Positions 23,913-32,304 of a stretch of DNA of 34,373 nucleotides are shown here, piece after piece; the first letter of the stretch is position 1, and each line of letters starts with the position of its first letter. This DNA comes from Methanobacteriaceae archaeon (GTDB lineage: Archaea > Methanobacteriota > Methanobacteria > Methanobacteriales > Methanobacteriaceae). The position numbers were made by a program, and so were the translations under genes. Below the pieces are notes generated by a model, which saw nothing but the letters and a program-made list of their open reading frames with translations, did not search any database and had not been told where the DNA came from. Location of the stretch: contig JAUXXK010000347.1 of the NCBI GenBank assembly GCA_030681145.1, positions 1-34,373 on the forward strand, given 5' to 3'.

Positions 23913-24740
23913 ATGATGATTTTAAAGCTTGGTGGGAGCATAATAACAGAAAAAGGTGCTAAAACACCTACTATAAATAATAATAACTTAAAAAGAATTG
24001 CTAAAGAGATTAAAAATGCTTTAAATTATCAAAAAACTAGTAAAGATTTTAATAATGGATTAATTATTGTTCATGGGGCTGGATCTTTTGGACATCCTTT
24101 TGCCAGTGATTACGAAATTGGTAAACCATTTAATGGATCTGAAGATTTGGAAAAAAAGAAAAAAGGATTTTCTTTAACTCAAAGCTGGGTTAAAAAATTA
24201 AATAGTTTAATATGTGATGTGTTAAGAGAGGAAAATATAAATTCAGTTTCTATACAACCTTCTTCTTTTGTTATAACTCGAAATAAACGAATAGAGCATG
24301 CAAATTTGGATTTAATAAATCAATACTTGGAAACTGGTTTTGTACCAGTTTTATATGGTGATGTAGTTTTGGACTTAGAAAAAAGCATTAAAATGGCAGT
24401 GCTTTCCGGCGATCAAATAATTAATTATATTGCCAAAAAATTAGTTCCAGAAAGAGTGATTTTAGGTACTGATGTGGATGGTGTATTTAATAAAAATCCT
24501 AAAAAAGATTATAATGCTCAATTAATCACAGAACTAACTTCTTTGAAAGATCTGGAATCTATGGATGCCACTACTAATATTGATGTTACTGGAGGTATGG
24601 TGGGAAAAATTAAAGAACTTCTGGAATTGGCCCATATTGGAATTGAATCAGAAATTATAAATGCTGAATGCGAAAATTTGATTGAAAAAGCTTTATGTGG
24701 TCAAAAAGTTCGTGGAACTATCATAAAAAAAAATAAGTAA
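23913..24740 (+). CDS. ipk: Isopentenyl phosphate kinase
   Basis: Makes isopentenyl diphosphate from isopentenyl phosphate, the last step of the archaeal mevalonate pathway. It is an amino-acid-kinase-fold enzyme. I choose ATG 23913 after AAGGTG (23901-23906); the in-frame GTG 23904 overlaps that site, and ATG 23916 is also possible. The 275-residue product starts MMILKLGGSIITEKGAK and carries VHGAGSFGHPFASDY with the likely catalytic His61. ILGTDVDGVFNKNPKKD and TNIDVTGGMVGKIKELL are the diagnostic later motifs. Confidence 0.95.
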   Translation: MMILKLGGSIITEKGAKTPTINNNNLKRIAKEIKNALNYQKTSKDFNNGLIIVHGAGSFGHPFASDYEIGKPFNGSEDLEKKKKGFSLTQSWVKKLNSLICDVLREENINSVSIQPSSFVITRNKRIEHANLDLINQYLETGFVPVLYGDVVLDLEKSIKMAVLSGDQIINYIAKKLVPERVILGTDVDGVFNKNPKKDYNAQLITELTSLKDLESMDATTNIDVTGGMVGKIKELLELAHIGIESEIINAECENLIEKALCGQKVRGTIIKKNK

Positions 24741-24754
24741 ATATATTACTTATT
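24732..24754. terminator. Hairpin at the end of ipk
   Basis: AATAAGTAA (24732-24740) and TTACTTATT (24746-24754) form a perfect 9-bp hairpin with a five-base loop. The left arm contains the last two codons and TAA stop of ipk. It may end the mvk-ipk transcript, which fits the long gap before fni. Confidence 0.5.
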
Positions 24755-25177
24755 GTAAAATTTAATTTATAAAAATGAAATATCTATTTTTTTCATATTT
24801 AATTAAAATTAACCCCTAATTTCTAGCAAAAAATTGTATTAAAAGTTAAAAAATGCTTGATATAATTCACACCATTCATACCTACTTGAAAGGAAAATAT
24901 ACTAGTAATAATCAATATTATATGCTAAGTGTTACTAAATAATCTAAAGGACAATAAAAGGAAAATTTGTTTTACTTAAATTTTGATATTTCATGAAAAT
25001 AATCATCGAAAAATGGGTTTATAATGGATTTCATTATATTATTATTCAATAGAATAAAAAATTAAATTATAATACTAAAATAACGCGCATATAAATGTTT
25101 ATTTTTAAAATAGGCATTTTATTCACCAATTTAAGATAATTAGAAGAAAAGATTTAAGTATGAAAGGGAATGTTAAA
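24741..25177 (+). promoter_or_regulatory. 437-base AT-rich gap with probable fni promoter
   Basis: No convincing gene: a 29-codon frame at 24853-24942 has no ribosome binding site. Small repeats include TTATTC-AATA-GAATAA (25042-25057). The best promoter is the box CATATAAAT after ACGCGC (about 25083-25096), which would start RNA near 25115 and give a leader of about 60 bases. The ribosome binding site AAAGGGAA (25163-25170) precedes fni. So fni-rnj-idsA is probably transcribed apart from mvk-ipk. Confidence 0.45.
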
Positions 25178-26230
25178 ATGATTTCAGATAGGAAATTAGA
25201 ACATTTATTGTTATGTGCACACTGTGATGTGCAGTATAAACATAAAAATACGGGTTTTGATGATATTGAGTTTATTCATCGAGCATTACCCGAAGTAAAC
25301 AAAGAAAAAATTGATTTAAGCACGGAAATTTTAGGGAAGGAGATGAAATCTCCCATTATTATTTCTGCTATGACTGGCGGACATCCTTCAGCTTTAGCCC
25401 TAAATAGGGAACTTAGTCGGGCTGTTAATAAAATGGAAATAGGGATGGGCCTTGGAAGTCAGAGAGCTGCTATTGAAAACCCGGATTTAGTTAATACTTA
25501 TGACATTGCTCGAAAAGAAGCACCTTCATCTCTTTTAATTGGAAATATCGGTGCTCCTCAGATAGAATATGCTCCACAGGCTGTGGAGATGATTGATGCT
25601 GATGCATTGGCCATTCATTTAAATCCTTTACAAGAATCTATTCAGCCAGAAGGGGATATTGATGCCTGCGGTTTTATTGATTCCATAGGTGAAATAGTTA
25701 AAACAGTGGATGTGCCAGTAATTGCTAAAGAAACTGGTGCGGGAATTTCTTTTGAAGATGCTGTTTTATTGGAAAATAAAGGTGTTGATGCAATAGACGT
25801 TGCTGGTTCTGGAGGTACTAGCTGGGCTGCTGTAGAAACTTATAGGGCAGAAGATGATTATATGGGTAATTTATATTGGGATTGGGGAATACCTACTGCT
25901 GTTAGTACTGTGGAAGTAACTCAATCTGTTAATATTCCAGTAATATCTTCTGGTGGAATTAGAAGTGGATTGGATGCTGCTAAAGCAATTGCTCTAGGTT
26001 CAGAAGCTGTGGGAATAGCGTTACCTGTATTAAAAGAAGCTTATGTTGGTTATAAAGAAGTTGTAAATGTCATTGAACGATTCAATGAGTCTTTGAAAGC
26101 AGCAATGTTTTTAGTTGGTGCATCTAATCTAGATGAATTAAGATCATCTAATTTGATTATAAGGGGTCAAACTCGAGAATGGTTACATGAAAGGGGATTT
26201 AATACACAAAAATACGCAAGGAGGTCATAA
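25178..26230 (+). CDS. fni: Type 2 isopentenyl-diphosphate isomerase
   Basis: FMN- and NAD(P)H-dependent enzyme that converts isopentenyl diphosphate to dimethylallyl diphosphate. I choose ATG 25178 because MISDRKLEHLLLCAHCDVQY is the family start; the in-frame ATG 25160 adds six residues and lies before the ribosome binding site. The 350-residue product has PIIISAMTGGHPSALALN (about 60-77), VIAKETGAGIS, VAGSGGTSWAAVE and the FMN-phosphate region SSGGIRSGLDAAKAIALGSE. The rnj start follows its stop after one base, with the rnj ribosome binding site inside fni. Confidence 0.95.
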   Translation: MISDRKLEHLLLCAHCDVQYKHKNTGFDDIEFIHRALPEVNKEKIDLSTEILGKEMKSPIIISAMTGGHPSALALNRELSRAVNKMEIGMGLGSQRAAIENPDLVNTYDIARKEAPSSLLIGNIGAPQIEYAPQAVEMIDADALAIHLNPLQESIQPEGDIDACGFIDSIGEIVKTVDVPVIAKETGAGISFEDAVLLENKGVDAIDVAGSGGTSWAAVETYRAEDDYMGNLYWDWGIPTAVSTVEVTQSVNIPVISSGGIRSGLDAAKAIALGSEAVGIALPVLKEAYVGYKEVVNVIERFNESLKAAMFLVGASNLDELRSSNLIIRGQTREWLHERGFNTQKYARRS

Positions 26231-26231
26231 T

Positions 26232-27581
26232 TTGGCTGTAGAAGTTATTGCCATCGGCGGATATCAGGAAGTTGGAAAAAATATGTCTGTTGTTAAGGTG
26301 GGCGATGATGTAGTCATATTTGATATGGGGATCCACCTTGATCGATTACACCTTCATGAAGATACGGATATATCAAGGATGCACAGTTTAGATTTAATTC
26401 AAAGGGGAGTCATTCCTGATGATACATTAATGAAAGACGTAGATGGGAAGGTTAGGGCCATTGTATGCACGCATGGGCACTTGGATCACGTTGGGGCAGT
26501 GGCCAAATTGGCCCACCGATACGAATCCCCTATTATTGCTACACCATATACTATGGCAATTATAGAGAGTACCATAAAAGGGGAGAAGAAATTTAAAGTT
26601 AACAACCAGCTTCAAGTTTTAAATTCTGGTGAAAAATGTCAAATATCTCCTGATATAACTTTAGAATTTATAAATTCCACACATAGTATTCCTCAAACAG
26701 TTATTGCTGCATTACATACATCTGAAGGAATAATTATATATGCTAATGATTTTAAATTTGATAATCATCAGAAGATATCTTCTCCACCGGATTACAGCCG
26801 ACTCAGAGAATTAGGCCGAAAAGGAGTTTTGGCACTTATTGTGGAGACTACTCGGGCAGCAGAGACTCATGAAGTCAAAACTCATTCTGAAAGAGTTGCT
26901 AAAATGGTATTAGAAGATACCTTAATAGGTCCATTAGAAGAGAAAAATGGACTGGTTCTAACAACTTTTGCATCTCATATTGAGCGTATTCAAGCCATAA
27001 GCGATATAGCTAGTCGTAGTGATAGAAAAATTCTACTTTTAGGTAGATCTATGGAAAAATATTGTTCTCTTGCAGAATCCATGGGTATTCTTAAACTACC
27101 TCCAAATGCCAGTATGTATGGAAGTCCTAAAGCTGTTAATAAAGCTCTTGCACAGGCTGAAGATAAAAGAGAAGATTATTTATTAATAACTACCGGTCAC
27201 CAAGGAGAGCCAGATGCTTTACTGCCACGTATATCTAATGCTAAAACTCAATTTAATATTCAGAGAGGAGATAATGTAGTAATATCTGCCCCTGTTATTC
27301 CTAACCCTATGAACATAGCCAATCGTAATCTTATGGAAAGAAGATTAAATTCTAGTGGGGCGCGTATATACACCAATGCTCACGTTTCAGGACACGCAGG
27401 TATAGAAGACCATCGTGACTTTATTAAGATGCTAAATCCTGTTAATATAATTCCTGCTCACGGAGAACTAAATATGTTGGGTGCATATGCTGAGTTGGTA
27501 GAACAAGAAGGTTATAAAATTGGTAATGATGTTCATCTACTACGAAATGGACAAGCACAAGTTTTTGATGGAGGAATCTGA
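26232..27581 (+). CDS. rnj: Archaeal RNase J (beta-CASP metallo-beta-lactamase RNase)
   Basis: Predicted 5'-to-3' exoribonuclease of the beta-CASP family. The 449-residue product has the metallo-beta-lactamase zinc motif THGHLDHVGAV with H81, H83, D85 and H86, ANDFKFDNHQ as the later Asp motif, and beta-CASP segments including VLTTFASHIERIQAI and ISAPVIPNPMN, ending with HVSGHAGIEDHRDFIKML and IPAHGE. Start TTG 26232, set by AAGGAGGT (26218-26225); an in-frame ATG at 26187 lies inside fni. It overlaps idsA by one base, so it is coupled to lipid genes on both sides. Confidence 0.94.
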   Translation: MAVEVIAIGGYQEVGKNMSVVKVGDDVVIFDMGIHLDRLHLHEDTDISRMHSLDLIQRGVIPDDTLMKDVDGKVRAIVCTHGHLDHVGAVAKLAHRYESPIIATPYTMAIIESTIKGEKKFKVNNQLQVLNSGEKCQISPDITLEFINSTHSIPQTVIAALHTSEGIIIYANDFKFDNHQKISSPPDYSRLRELGRKGVLALIVETTRAAETHEVKTHSERVAKMVLEDTLIGPLEEKNGLVLTTFASHIERIQAISDIASRSDRKILLLGRSMEKYCSLAESMGILKLPPNASMYGSPKAVNKALAQAEDKREDYLLITTGHQGEPDALLPRISNAKTQFNIQRGDNVVISAPVIPNPMNIANRNLMERRLNSSGARIYTNAHVSGHAGIEDHRDFIKMLNPVNIIPAHGELNMLGAYAELVEQEGYKIGNDVHLLRNGQAQVFDGGI

Positions 27582-28570
27582 TGAATGATGTAATTCAAAT
27601 TCTAAAAAAGTATTCAGAAAGTATTGATAATGAAATTAACGAGTCACTGTCTACTATTAGTCCCCAAGCACTGCGTGATTCATCAATTCACCTTATTAGT
27701 GCGGGCGGTAAAAAATTAAGGCCATCTCTGGTTGTTTTGAGTTGTGAAGCTGTAGGTGGAAAACCTGATTATTCATTTAAAACAGCATCAGCTATGGAAT
27801 TGATCCATACCTTTTCTCTGATTCATGATGATATAATGGATAAAGATGATATGCGAAGAGGAGAGCCATCTGTACATGTTCTTTGGGGAGAACCAATGGC
27901 CATTCTTGCCGGAGATACACTATTTTCTAAAGCATTTGAAACCGTTTTAAGGACTGAAATTGAAGAATCTTTTCACAAAAGGATCAATGAAACTCTAGCA
28001 GTCGTTGTTGATTCATGTATAAAAATCTGTGAAGGCCAAGCATGTGATATGAGTTTTGAAGGAAACTTCGATGTTAAAGAATCGGAATACATGAACATGA
28101 TTTACAAAAAAACAGGGGCATTAATAGCCGCATCCACAAAAGCAGGAGCTATAATGGGCGGGGGGACATCTGAACAGGTAGATGCTCTATTTGAATATGG
28201 TAAATTGATTGGACTTGCATTTCAAATACAAGATGACTACCTAGATGTAGTCAGCGATGAGGAATCTATTGGAAAACCAGTGGGTAGTGATATTGTTGAG
28301 GGTAAAATGACTCTCATGGTTGTTAAAGCTCTGGCCGAGGCTTCTGAGGATGATAAGGATACTTTAATTACTATTTTGAAGGAAAATAATCCTCAAAGGG
28401 TAGATGAAGCGATTGCTATATTTAATAAATATGGTTCCATTCAATATGCTCATGATATTGCCCTTTCAAATGTAAAGAAAGCAAAAGAACTACTAAATAT
28501 ATTGGACGACTCTGAAGCAAAAAATGCACTTATATTAATAGCGGATTTTGTGTTACAAAGACAGCATTAA
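27581..28570 (+). CDS. idsA: Short-chain prenyl diphosphate synthase (farnesyl/geranylgeranyl)
   Basis: Adds isopentenyl units to allylic diphosphates to make the C15 and C20 precursors of archaeal ether lipids. The 329-residue product has the first Asp-rich motif DDIMD (83-87), followed by RRGEPSVHVLWGEPMAILAG, and the second motif QDDYLD (217-222). Phe78, five residues before the first motif, sits at the position known to limit product length, consistent with a C20 product. Its ATG overlaps the rnj stop by one base, with GGAGGA upstream. The RNA-level hairpin after the gene probably ends the operon. Confidence 0.95.
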   Translation: MNDVIQILKKYSESIDNEINESLSTISPQALRDSSIHLISAGGKKLRPSLVVLSCEAVGGKPDYSFKTASAMELIHTFSLIHDDIMDKDDMRRGEPSVHVLWGEPMAILAGDTLFSKAFETVLRTEIEESFHKRINETLAVVVDSCIKICEGQACDMSFEGNFDVKESEYMNMIYKKTGALIAASTKAGAIMGGGTSEQVDALFEYGKLIGLAFQIQDDYLDVVSDEESIGKPVGSDIVEGKMTLMVVKALAEASEDDKDTLITILKENNPQRVDEAIAIFNKYGSIQYAHDIALSNVKKAKELLNILDDSEAKNALILIADFVLQRQH

Positions 28571-28590
28571 AATTGCAATAAAAATAAAAT

Positions 28591-28661
28591 AAATTTAAGA
28601 AAATATCATATTAGGATTAAATATTCATATTATAAAAATATTATTTCCTATTCTTAAATTT
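28591..28661. terminator. Large hairpin after idsA
   Basis: AAATTTAAGAA (28591-28601) pairs with TTCTTAAATTT (28651-28661), and TAGGA (28612-28616) with TCCTA (28646-28650). That is 16 pairs with a ten-base bulge on the left only. It starts 20 bases after the idsA stop and is followed by T-rich sequence. The rest of the 270-base spacer to gltX is very AT-rich with no gene. Confidence 0.45.
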
Positions 28662-28840
28662 TTATTTTAATTTAAATATATTTTAAGTTAGTGTTTTAAA
28701 TAATATTTCATAAATTAAATTATAAACATTTCTTAAATTTTGAATTAATAGTATATTATTGATATTTTAAGCTAATTTATAATATTTTAATTTATATATT
28801 ATAAATTGATTTAACAGTTATTTTTTTAGCAGGTGATTTT

Positions 28841-30514
28841 TTGAGGGATTTAGAAAAAGTAGTTTATAAATATGCGTTGATTAATGCCATCAAGCATAAA
28901 GGCAATGCTAATGAAGGAGCAGTTGTTGGTTCAATAATGAGTTCTGAACCAGATTTAAGAAGAGAAGCTAAAAATATTGTTCCTCTGGCTAAAAATATCG
29001 TTATTAAAGTTAATTCTATGGAATTAGTGGAACAATCAGCTGAACTTGAAAAATTGGGCGGAAAAATTGAAGAAAAAAAGAAAATTGAAGAAAAAGGATT
29101 GACTCCATTACCAGAACCGCATGAAAATATAGTTTTAAGGTTCGCCCCCAATCCCAGCGGACCCCTTCACATAGGACATGCCAGAGCAGCTGTATTAAAT
29201 CAGGAATATGCTAGAAAATATAATGGAAAATTGGTACTCCGTATTGAAGATACTGATCCGCGAAGAGTCCATATGGATGCGTATGAAATGATTCCTGCAG
29301 ACCTGAAATGGTTAGGTGTGGAATATCAAGAGGTATTTATTCAAAGTGACAGAATCCATATTTATCATGATTATGCTAAGAAACTCATTGAAATGGGTGC
29401 TGCTTACATGTGTACTTGCGATGGTGGGGATTTCAAGAAATTAAAGGATAATTCACAAGCCTGCCCATGCAGAAAATCATCTATTGGGGATAATATCAGA
29501 TTATGGGAACAAATGCCTAAAATGTCAGAAGGAGATGCAGTATTAAGAGTTAAAACTGATATTAACCATAAAAATCCTGCTATAAGAGATTGGGTAGCTA
29601 TGCGAATTGTAGAAGAGGAACATCCTCGCACCGGATTTAAAAACAAGATATATCCTATGATGAATTTTTCAGTAGCTGTAGATGACCATTTGATGGGCAT
29701 AACTCATGTTTTAAGGGGAAAAGATCATCTTGCCAACTCTGAAAAACAAAATTACCTCTACAATCATTTTGGATGGGATATTCCCGTATTTATCCATTAT
29801 GGAAGGCTTAAAATGGATGATGTTGCTTTAAGTACCTCAAAAGCTAGATTGGGAATAGAAGAGGGCAAATACTGGGGATGGGATGACCCTCGTTTAGGAA
29901 CCATACGGGCTATTGCTCGCAGAGGAATCACACCAGAATCGATACACGAATTAATGAATGAGATAGGGGTTAAAATTGCTGATTCCATCATAAGCTGGAA
30001 GAAAGTATATGGTTTAAATCGTAATATTTTAGAGGAGATTGCCAATCGCTATTTCTTCGTACCTAATCCCGAAAATATAAATATTCTTGGAATTCCAGCG
30101 GAGGTTTGCCATACTATTGAAAGGCCATTACATCCTGATTTTTTGGAAAGGGGATATCGTAAAATACCTTTCAATAGTCATGTTTATATCTCCAGGGATG
30201 ATTTAAAATCTGGAAATGTGTTAAGACTCATGGATGCAGCTAATGTTTCTGTTGATAAAGAAGAAATTAAATATCACAGCGATTCCTTGGATGAAGCTCG
30301 TTCTATAAAGGCACAAGTAGTCCAATGGGTTCCGCTCAATGAAAGTATTCTTGCAGAAGTGGTTATGCCTGATGCTACTACTGTTAATGGCTTCTGTGAA
30401 CCAGATTGTGCTAATCTTAAGGTTGGTGATGAGGTTCAACTGGAGAGATTTGGCTTTGTCAGGGTGGATACAACTACTTCAGAAAAGATAAAGTTTTATT
30501 TTACCCATAAATAA
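28841..30514 (+). CDS. gltX: Glutamyl-tRNA synthetase (archaeal type)
   Basis: Class I synthetase that charges tRNA-Glu; in methanogens it also charges tRNA-Gln, which GatDE then converts. The 557-residue product has an archaeal N-terminal helical extension (1-95), the Rossmann core with APNPSGPLHIGHARAAVLN including HIGH at 110-113, and the KMSKS-equivalent STSKA at 331-335. A CxC pair (C191, C193) and another (C208, C210) may form a zinc site. The C-terminal part is the beta-barrel anticodon-binding domain of the GlnRS-like type. Start TTG, set by AGGTGA (28831-28836). Confidence 0.95.
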   Translation: MRDLEKVVYKYALINAIKHKGNANEGAVVGSIMSSEPDLRREAKNIVPLAKNIVIKVNSMELVEQSAELEKLGGKIEEKKKIEEKGLTPLPEPHENIVLRFAPNPSGPLHIGHARAAVLNQEYARKYNGKLVLRIEDTDPRRVHMDAYEMIPADLKWLGVEYQEVFIQSDRIHIYHDYAKKLIEMGAAYMCTCDGGDFKKLKDNSQACPCRKSSIGDNIRLWEQMPKMSEGDAVLRVKTDINHKNPAIRDWVAMRIVEEEHPRTGFKNKIYPMMNFSVAVDDHLMGITHVLRGKDHLANSEKQNYLYNHFGWDIPVFIHYGRLKMDDVALSTSKARLGIEEGKYWGWDDPRLGTIRAIARRGITPESIHELMNEIGVKIADSIISWKKVYGLNRNILEEIANRYFFVPNPENINILGIPAEVCHTIERPLHPDFLERGYRKIPFNSHVYISRDDLKSGNVLRLMDAANVSVDKEEIKYHSDSLDEARSIKAQVVQWVPLNESILAEVVMPDATTVNGFCEPDCANLKVGDEVQLERFGFVRVDTTTSEKIKFYFTHK

Positions 30515-30611
30515 TTTCCATATAATTAAGAATATATAAATAAAGCTGATTTGAAATCATGAAAATAAATAACGATCTATAAACTAATTAAATAAATAAT
30601 GTAGGGATATT

Positions 30612-31847
30612 ATGCCAGTAAAAATAAATGAAAACTATTTATTGCTCAAAAGCAGTTACATATTTGCTCAAATTAATCAGAAAGTTAATGATTTCCAGGA
30701 AAAAAATCCTGATGCAGAGATTATTAGAATGGGAATTGGTGATGTGACTCGCCCACTTCCAAAAGCTGTAATTGAAGAATTTCACAAAGCAGTGGATGAA
30801 ATGGGATCATCAAAAACGTTCATGGGTTATGGTCCTGAACAAGGATACTCTTTTTTAATAAAAGATATCATAAAAAATGATTTCATACCACGGGGAATAC
30901 AAATTTCCGAAGATGAAGTTTTTATCAGTGATGGAGCAAAATGTGACACAGGAAATATACAAGAAATATTTGGTTTGGAAAATTTAGTGGCAGTGACTGA
31001 CCCAGTTTACCCAGTTTATGTCGAAACAAATGTTATGGCGGGTAGAACAGGATCAATGGGTGAAGATGGAAGGTACGAAAAATTAGCTTACCTTCCTTGT
31101 ACTGCAGAAAATGATTTTGTGCCACAACTACCTGAAGAACCAGTTGATTTAATATATTTATGTTTTCCTAACAACCCTACTGGAACTACCTTAAACAAAG
31201 ATCAGTTGGCTAAATGGGTAAATTATGCTCGAGAAAACAAATCTATAATTCTTTTTGATGCCGCTTATGAATCTTATATTCGGGAAGATGATATTCCTCA
31301 CAGTATATATGAAATAGAAGGCGCAAAAGAGGTGGCCATTGAATTTCATAGTTTCTCTAAAAATGCAGGCTTTACAGGTACTCGATGTGCCTACACTGTT
31401 GTACCAAAAGAACTAATAGCATATGATTCTGAGGGGAATCCTCAACCCATTAATCCTCTATGGAACCGAAGACAAACCACTAAATTTAATGGTGTTTCTT
31501 ATCCTATTCAAAAAGCTGCAGCTGCAGTTTATACTCCAGAAGGACAAAAAGAGATTGGAGAATCTATTGATTACTACATGCAAAATGCCGGTATTATTCG
31601 AGAAAGTTTGATAGAAATGGGATTGAAAGTTTATGGTGGTGTAAACTCCCCTTATATATGGATTAAAACTCCTGAAGGTATTAGTTCATGGGGCTTCTTT
31701 GATCTATTATTAAAAGAGGCTAATGTTGTGGGAACTCCGGGTGTAGGTTTTGGTCCTAGTGGAGAAGGCTACTTCAGAATTACTGCATTCAATACCTTAA
31801 AAAATACAAAAGAAGCAATGGAAAGAATATCTAAACTTTCCATTTAA
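30612..31847 (+). CDS. dapL: LL-diaminopimelate aminotransferase
   Basis: PLP enzyme that converts tetrahydrodipicolinate to LL-diaminopimelate in one step, leading to lysine. The 411-residue product matches the DapL family: RMGIGDVTRPLPKAVIEEF (about 39-57), TFMGYGPEQGYSFLI, ISDGAKCDTGNIQEIFG, LCFPNNPTGTTL and the PLP-binding Lys250 in FHSFSKNAGFTGTRCAYTV. Its closest function elsewhere is aspartate aminotransferase, but the GYGPEQGY and SDGAKCDTGN motifs favour DapL. Weak ribosome binding site AGGGA. It converges on ectC with a shared terminator region. Confidence 0.94.
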   Translation: MPVKINENYLLLKSSYIFAQINQKVNDFQEKNPDAEIIRMGIGDVTRPLPKAVIEEFHKAVDEMGSSKTFMGYGPEQGYSFLIKDIIKNDFIPRGIQISEDEVFISDGAKCDTGNIQEIFGLENLVAVTDPVYPVYVETNVMAGRTGSMGEDGRYEKLAYLPCTAENDFVPQLPEEPVDLIYLCFPNNPTGTTLNKDQLAKWVNYARENKSIILFDAAYESYIREDDIPHSIYEIEGAKEVAIEFHSFSKNAGFTGTRCAYTVVPKELIAYDSEGNPQPINPLWNRRQTTKFNGVSYPIQKAAAAVYTPEGQKEIGESIDYYMQNAGIIRESLIEMGLKVYGGVNSPYIWIKTPEGISSWGFFDLLLKEANVVGTPGVGFGPSGEGYFRITAFNTLKNTKEAMERISKLSI

Positions 31848-31872
31848 TTAATTTTTATTAGTTTTAATTTAA

Positions 31873-31889
31873 AATAATATGATATTATT
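31873..31889. terminator. Shared terminator between dapL and ectC
   Basis: AATAATAT (31873-31880) and ATATTATT (31882-31889) are perfectly complementary around a single G. The element fills the 46-base space between two converging genes, so it can serve either strand. AT-only composition makes the hairpin weak. Confidence 0.4.
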
Positions 31890-31893
31890 ACCT

Positions 31894-32304
31894 TTAACTC
31901 ATTTTACTTTTGTTTGAGGGCTTAACATAAGAACCATCTTTATCATGTACTTCACTACCTACCAGTGGTGGGTTGAAAACACATAATAATTTTAAATCAT
32001 TTTCATAAGCACGAAGATAATGTCTGTCATTTTTATCAAGAGCATACATGATACCATTTTTAATGGGATAAATATTCCCATCATCAGTAGTTTCTATTTC
32101 TCCTTCACCTTCAATACAATATACGGCTTCTAAGTGGTTTTTATACCAAATTAAAGTTTCAGTGTTGGCATAAATTATGGTTTCATGAAAAGAAAATCCC
32201 ATGTTGTCTTCTTCTAGAAGGAAACGTTTACTAACCCAATTATTATTTTTAGCAAAAATTTCACGATCAGACCCTTCAATATCCTTAATATTTCTAACTA
32301 TCAT
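31894..32304 (-). CDS. ectC: Ectoine synthase EctC
   Basis: Cupin-fold enzyme that closes the ring of N-gamma-acetyl-diaminobutyrate to ectoine, the last step. The 136-residue product is full length, starting MIVRNIKDIEGSDREIFAKN, with GFSFHETIIYANTETLIWYK (35-54), NHLEAVYCIEGEGE (55-68) and LCVFNPPLVGSEVHDKDGSY near the end. The iron-ligand positions known in bacterial EctC are present as E58, Y86 and H94. Its start overlaps the ectB end by 11 bases; GGGGAT inside ectB is the ribosome binding site. It is the third gene of ectABC. Confidence 0.96.
   Translation of the reverse strand: MIVRNIKDIEGSDREIFAKNNNWVSKRFLLEEDNMGFSFHETIIYANTETLIWYKNHLEAVYCIEGEGEIETTDDGNIYPIKNGIMYALDKNDRHYLRAYENDLKLLCVFNPPLVGSEVHDKDGSYVKPSNKSKMS

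Noticed and set aside
24853..24942. 29-codon frame in the ipk-fni gap
   Set aside because: No ribosome binding site, no recognisable product, and composition like the surrounding spacer.
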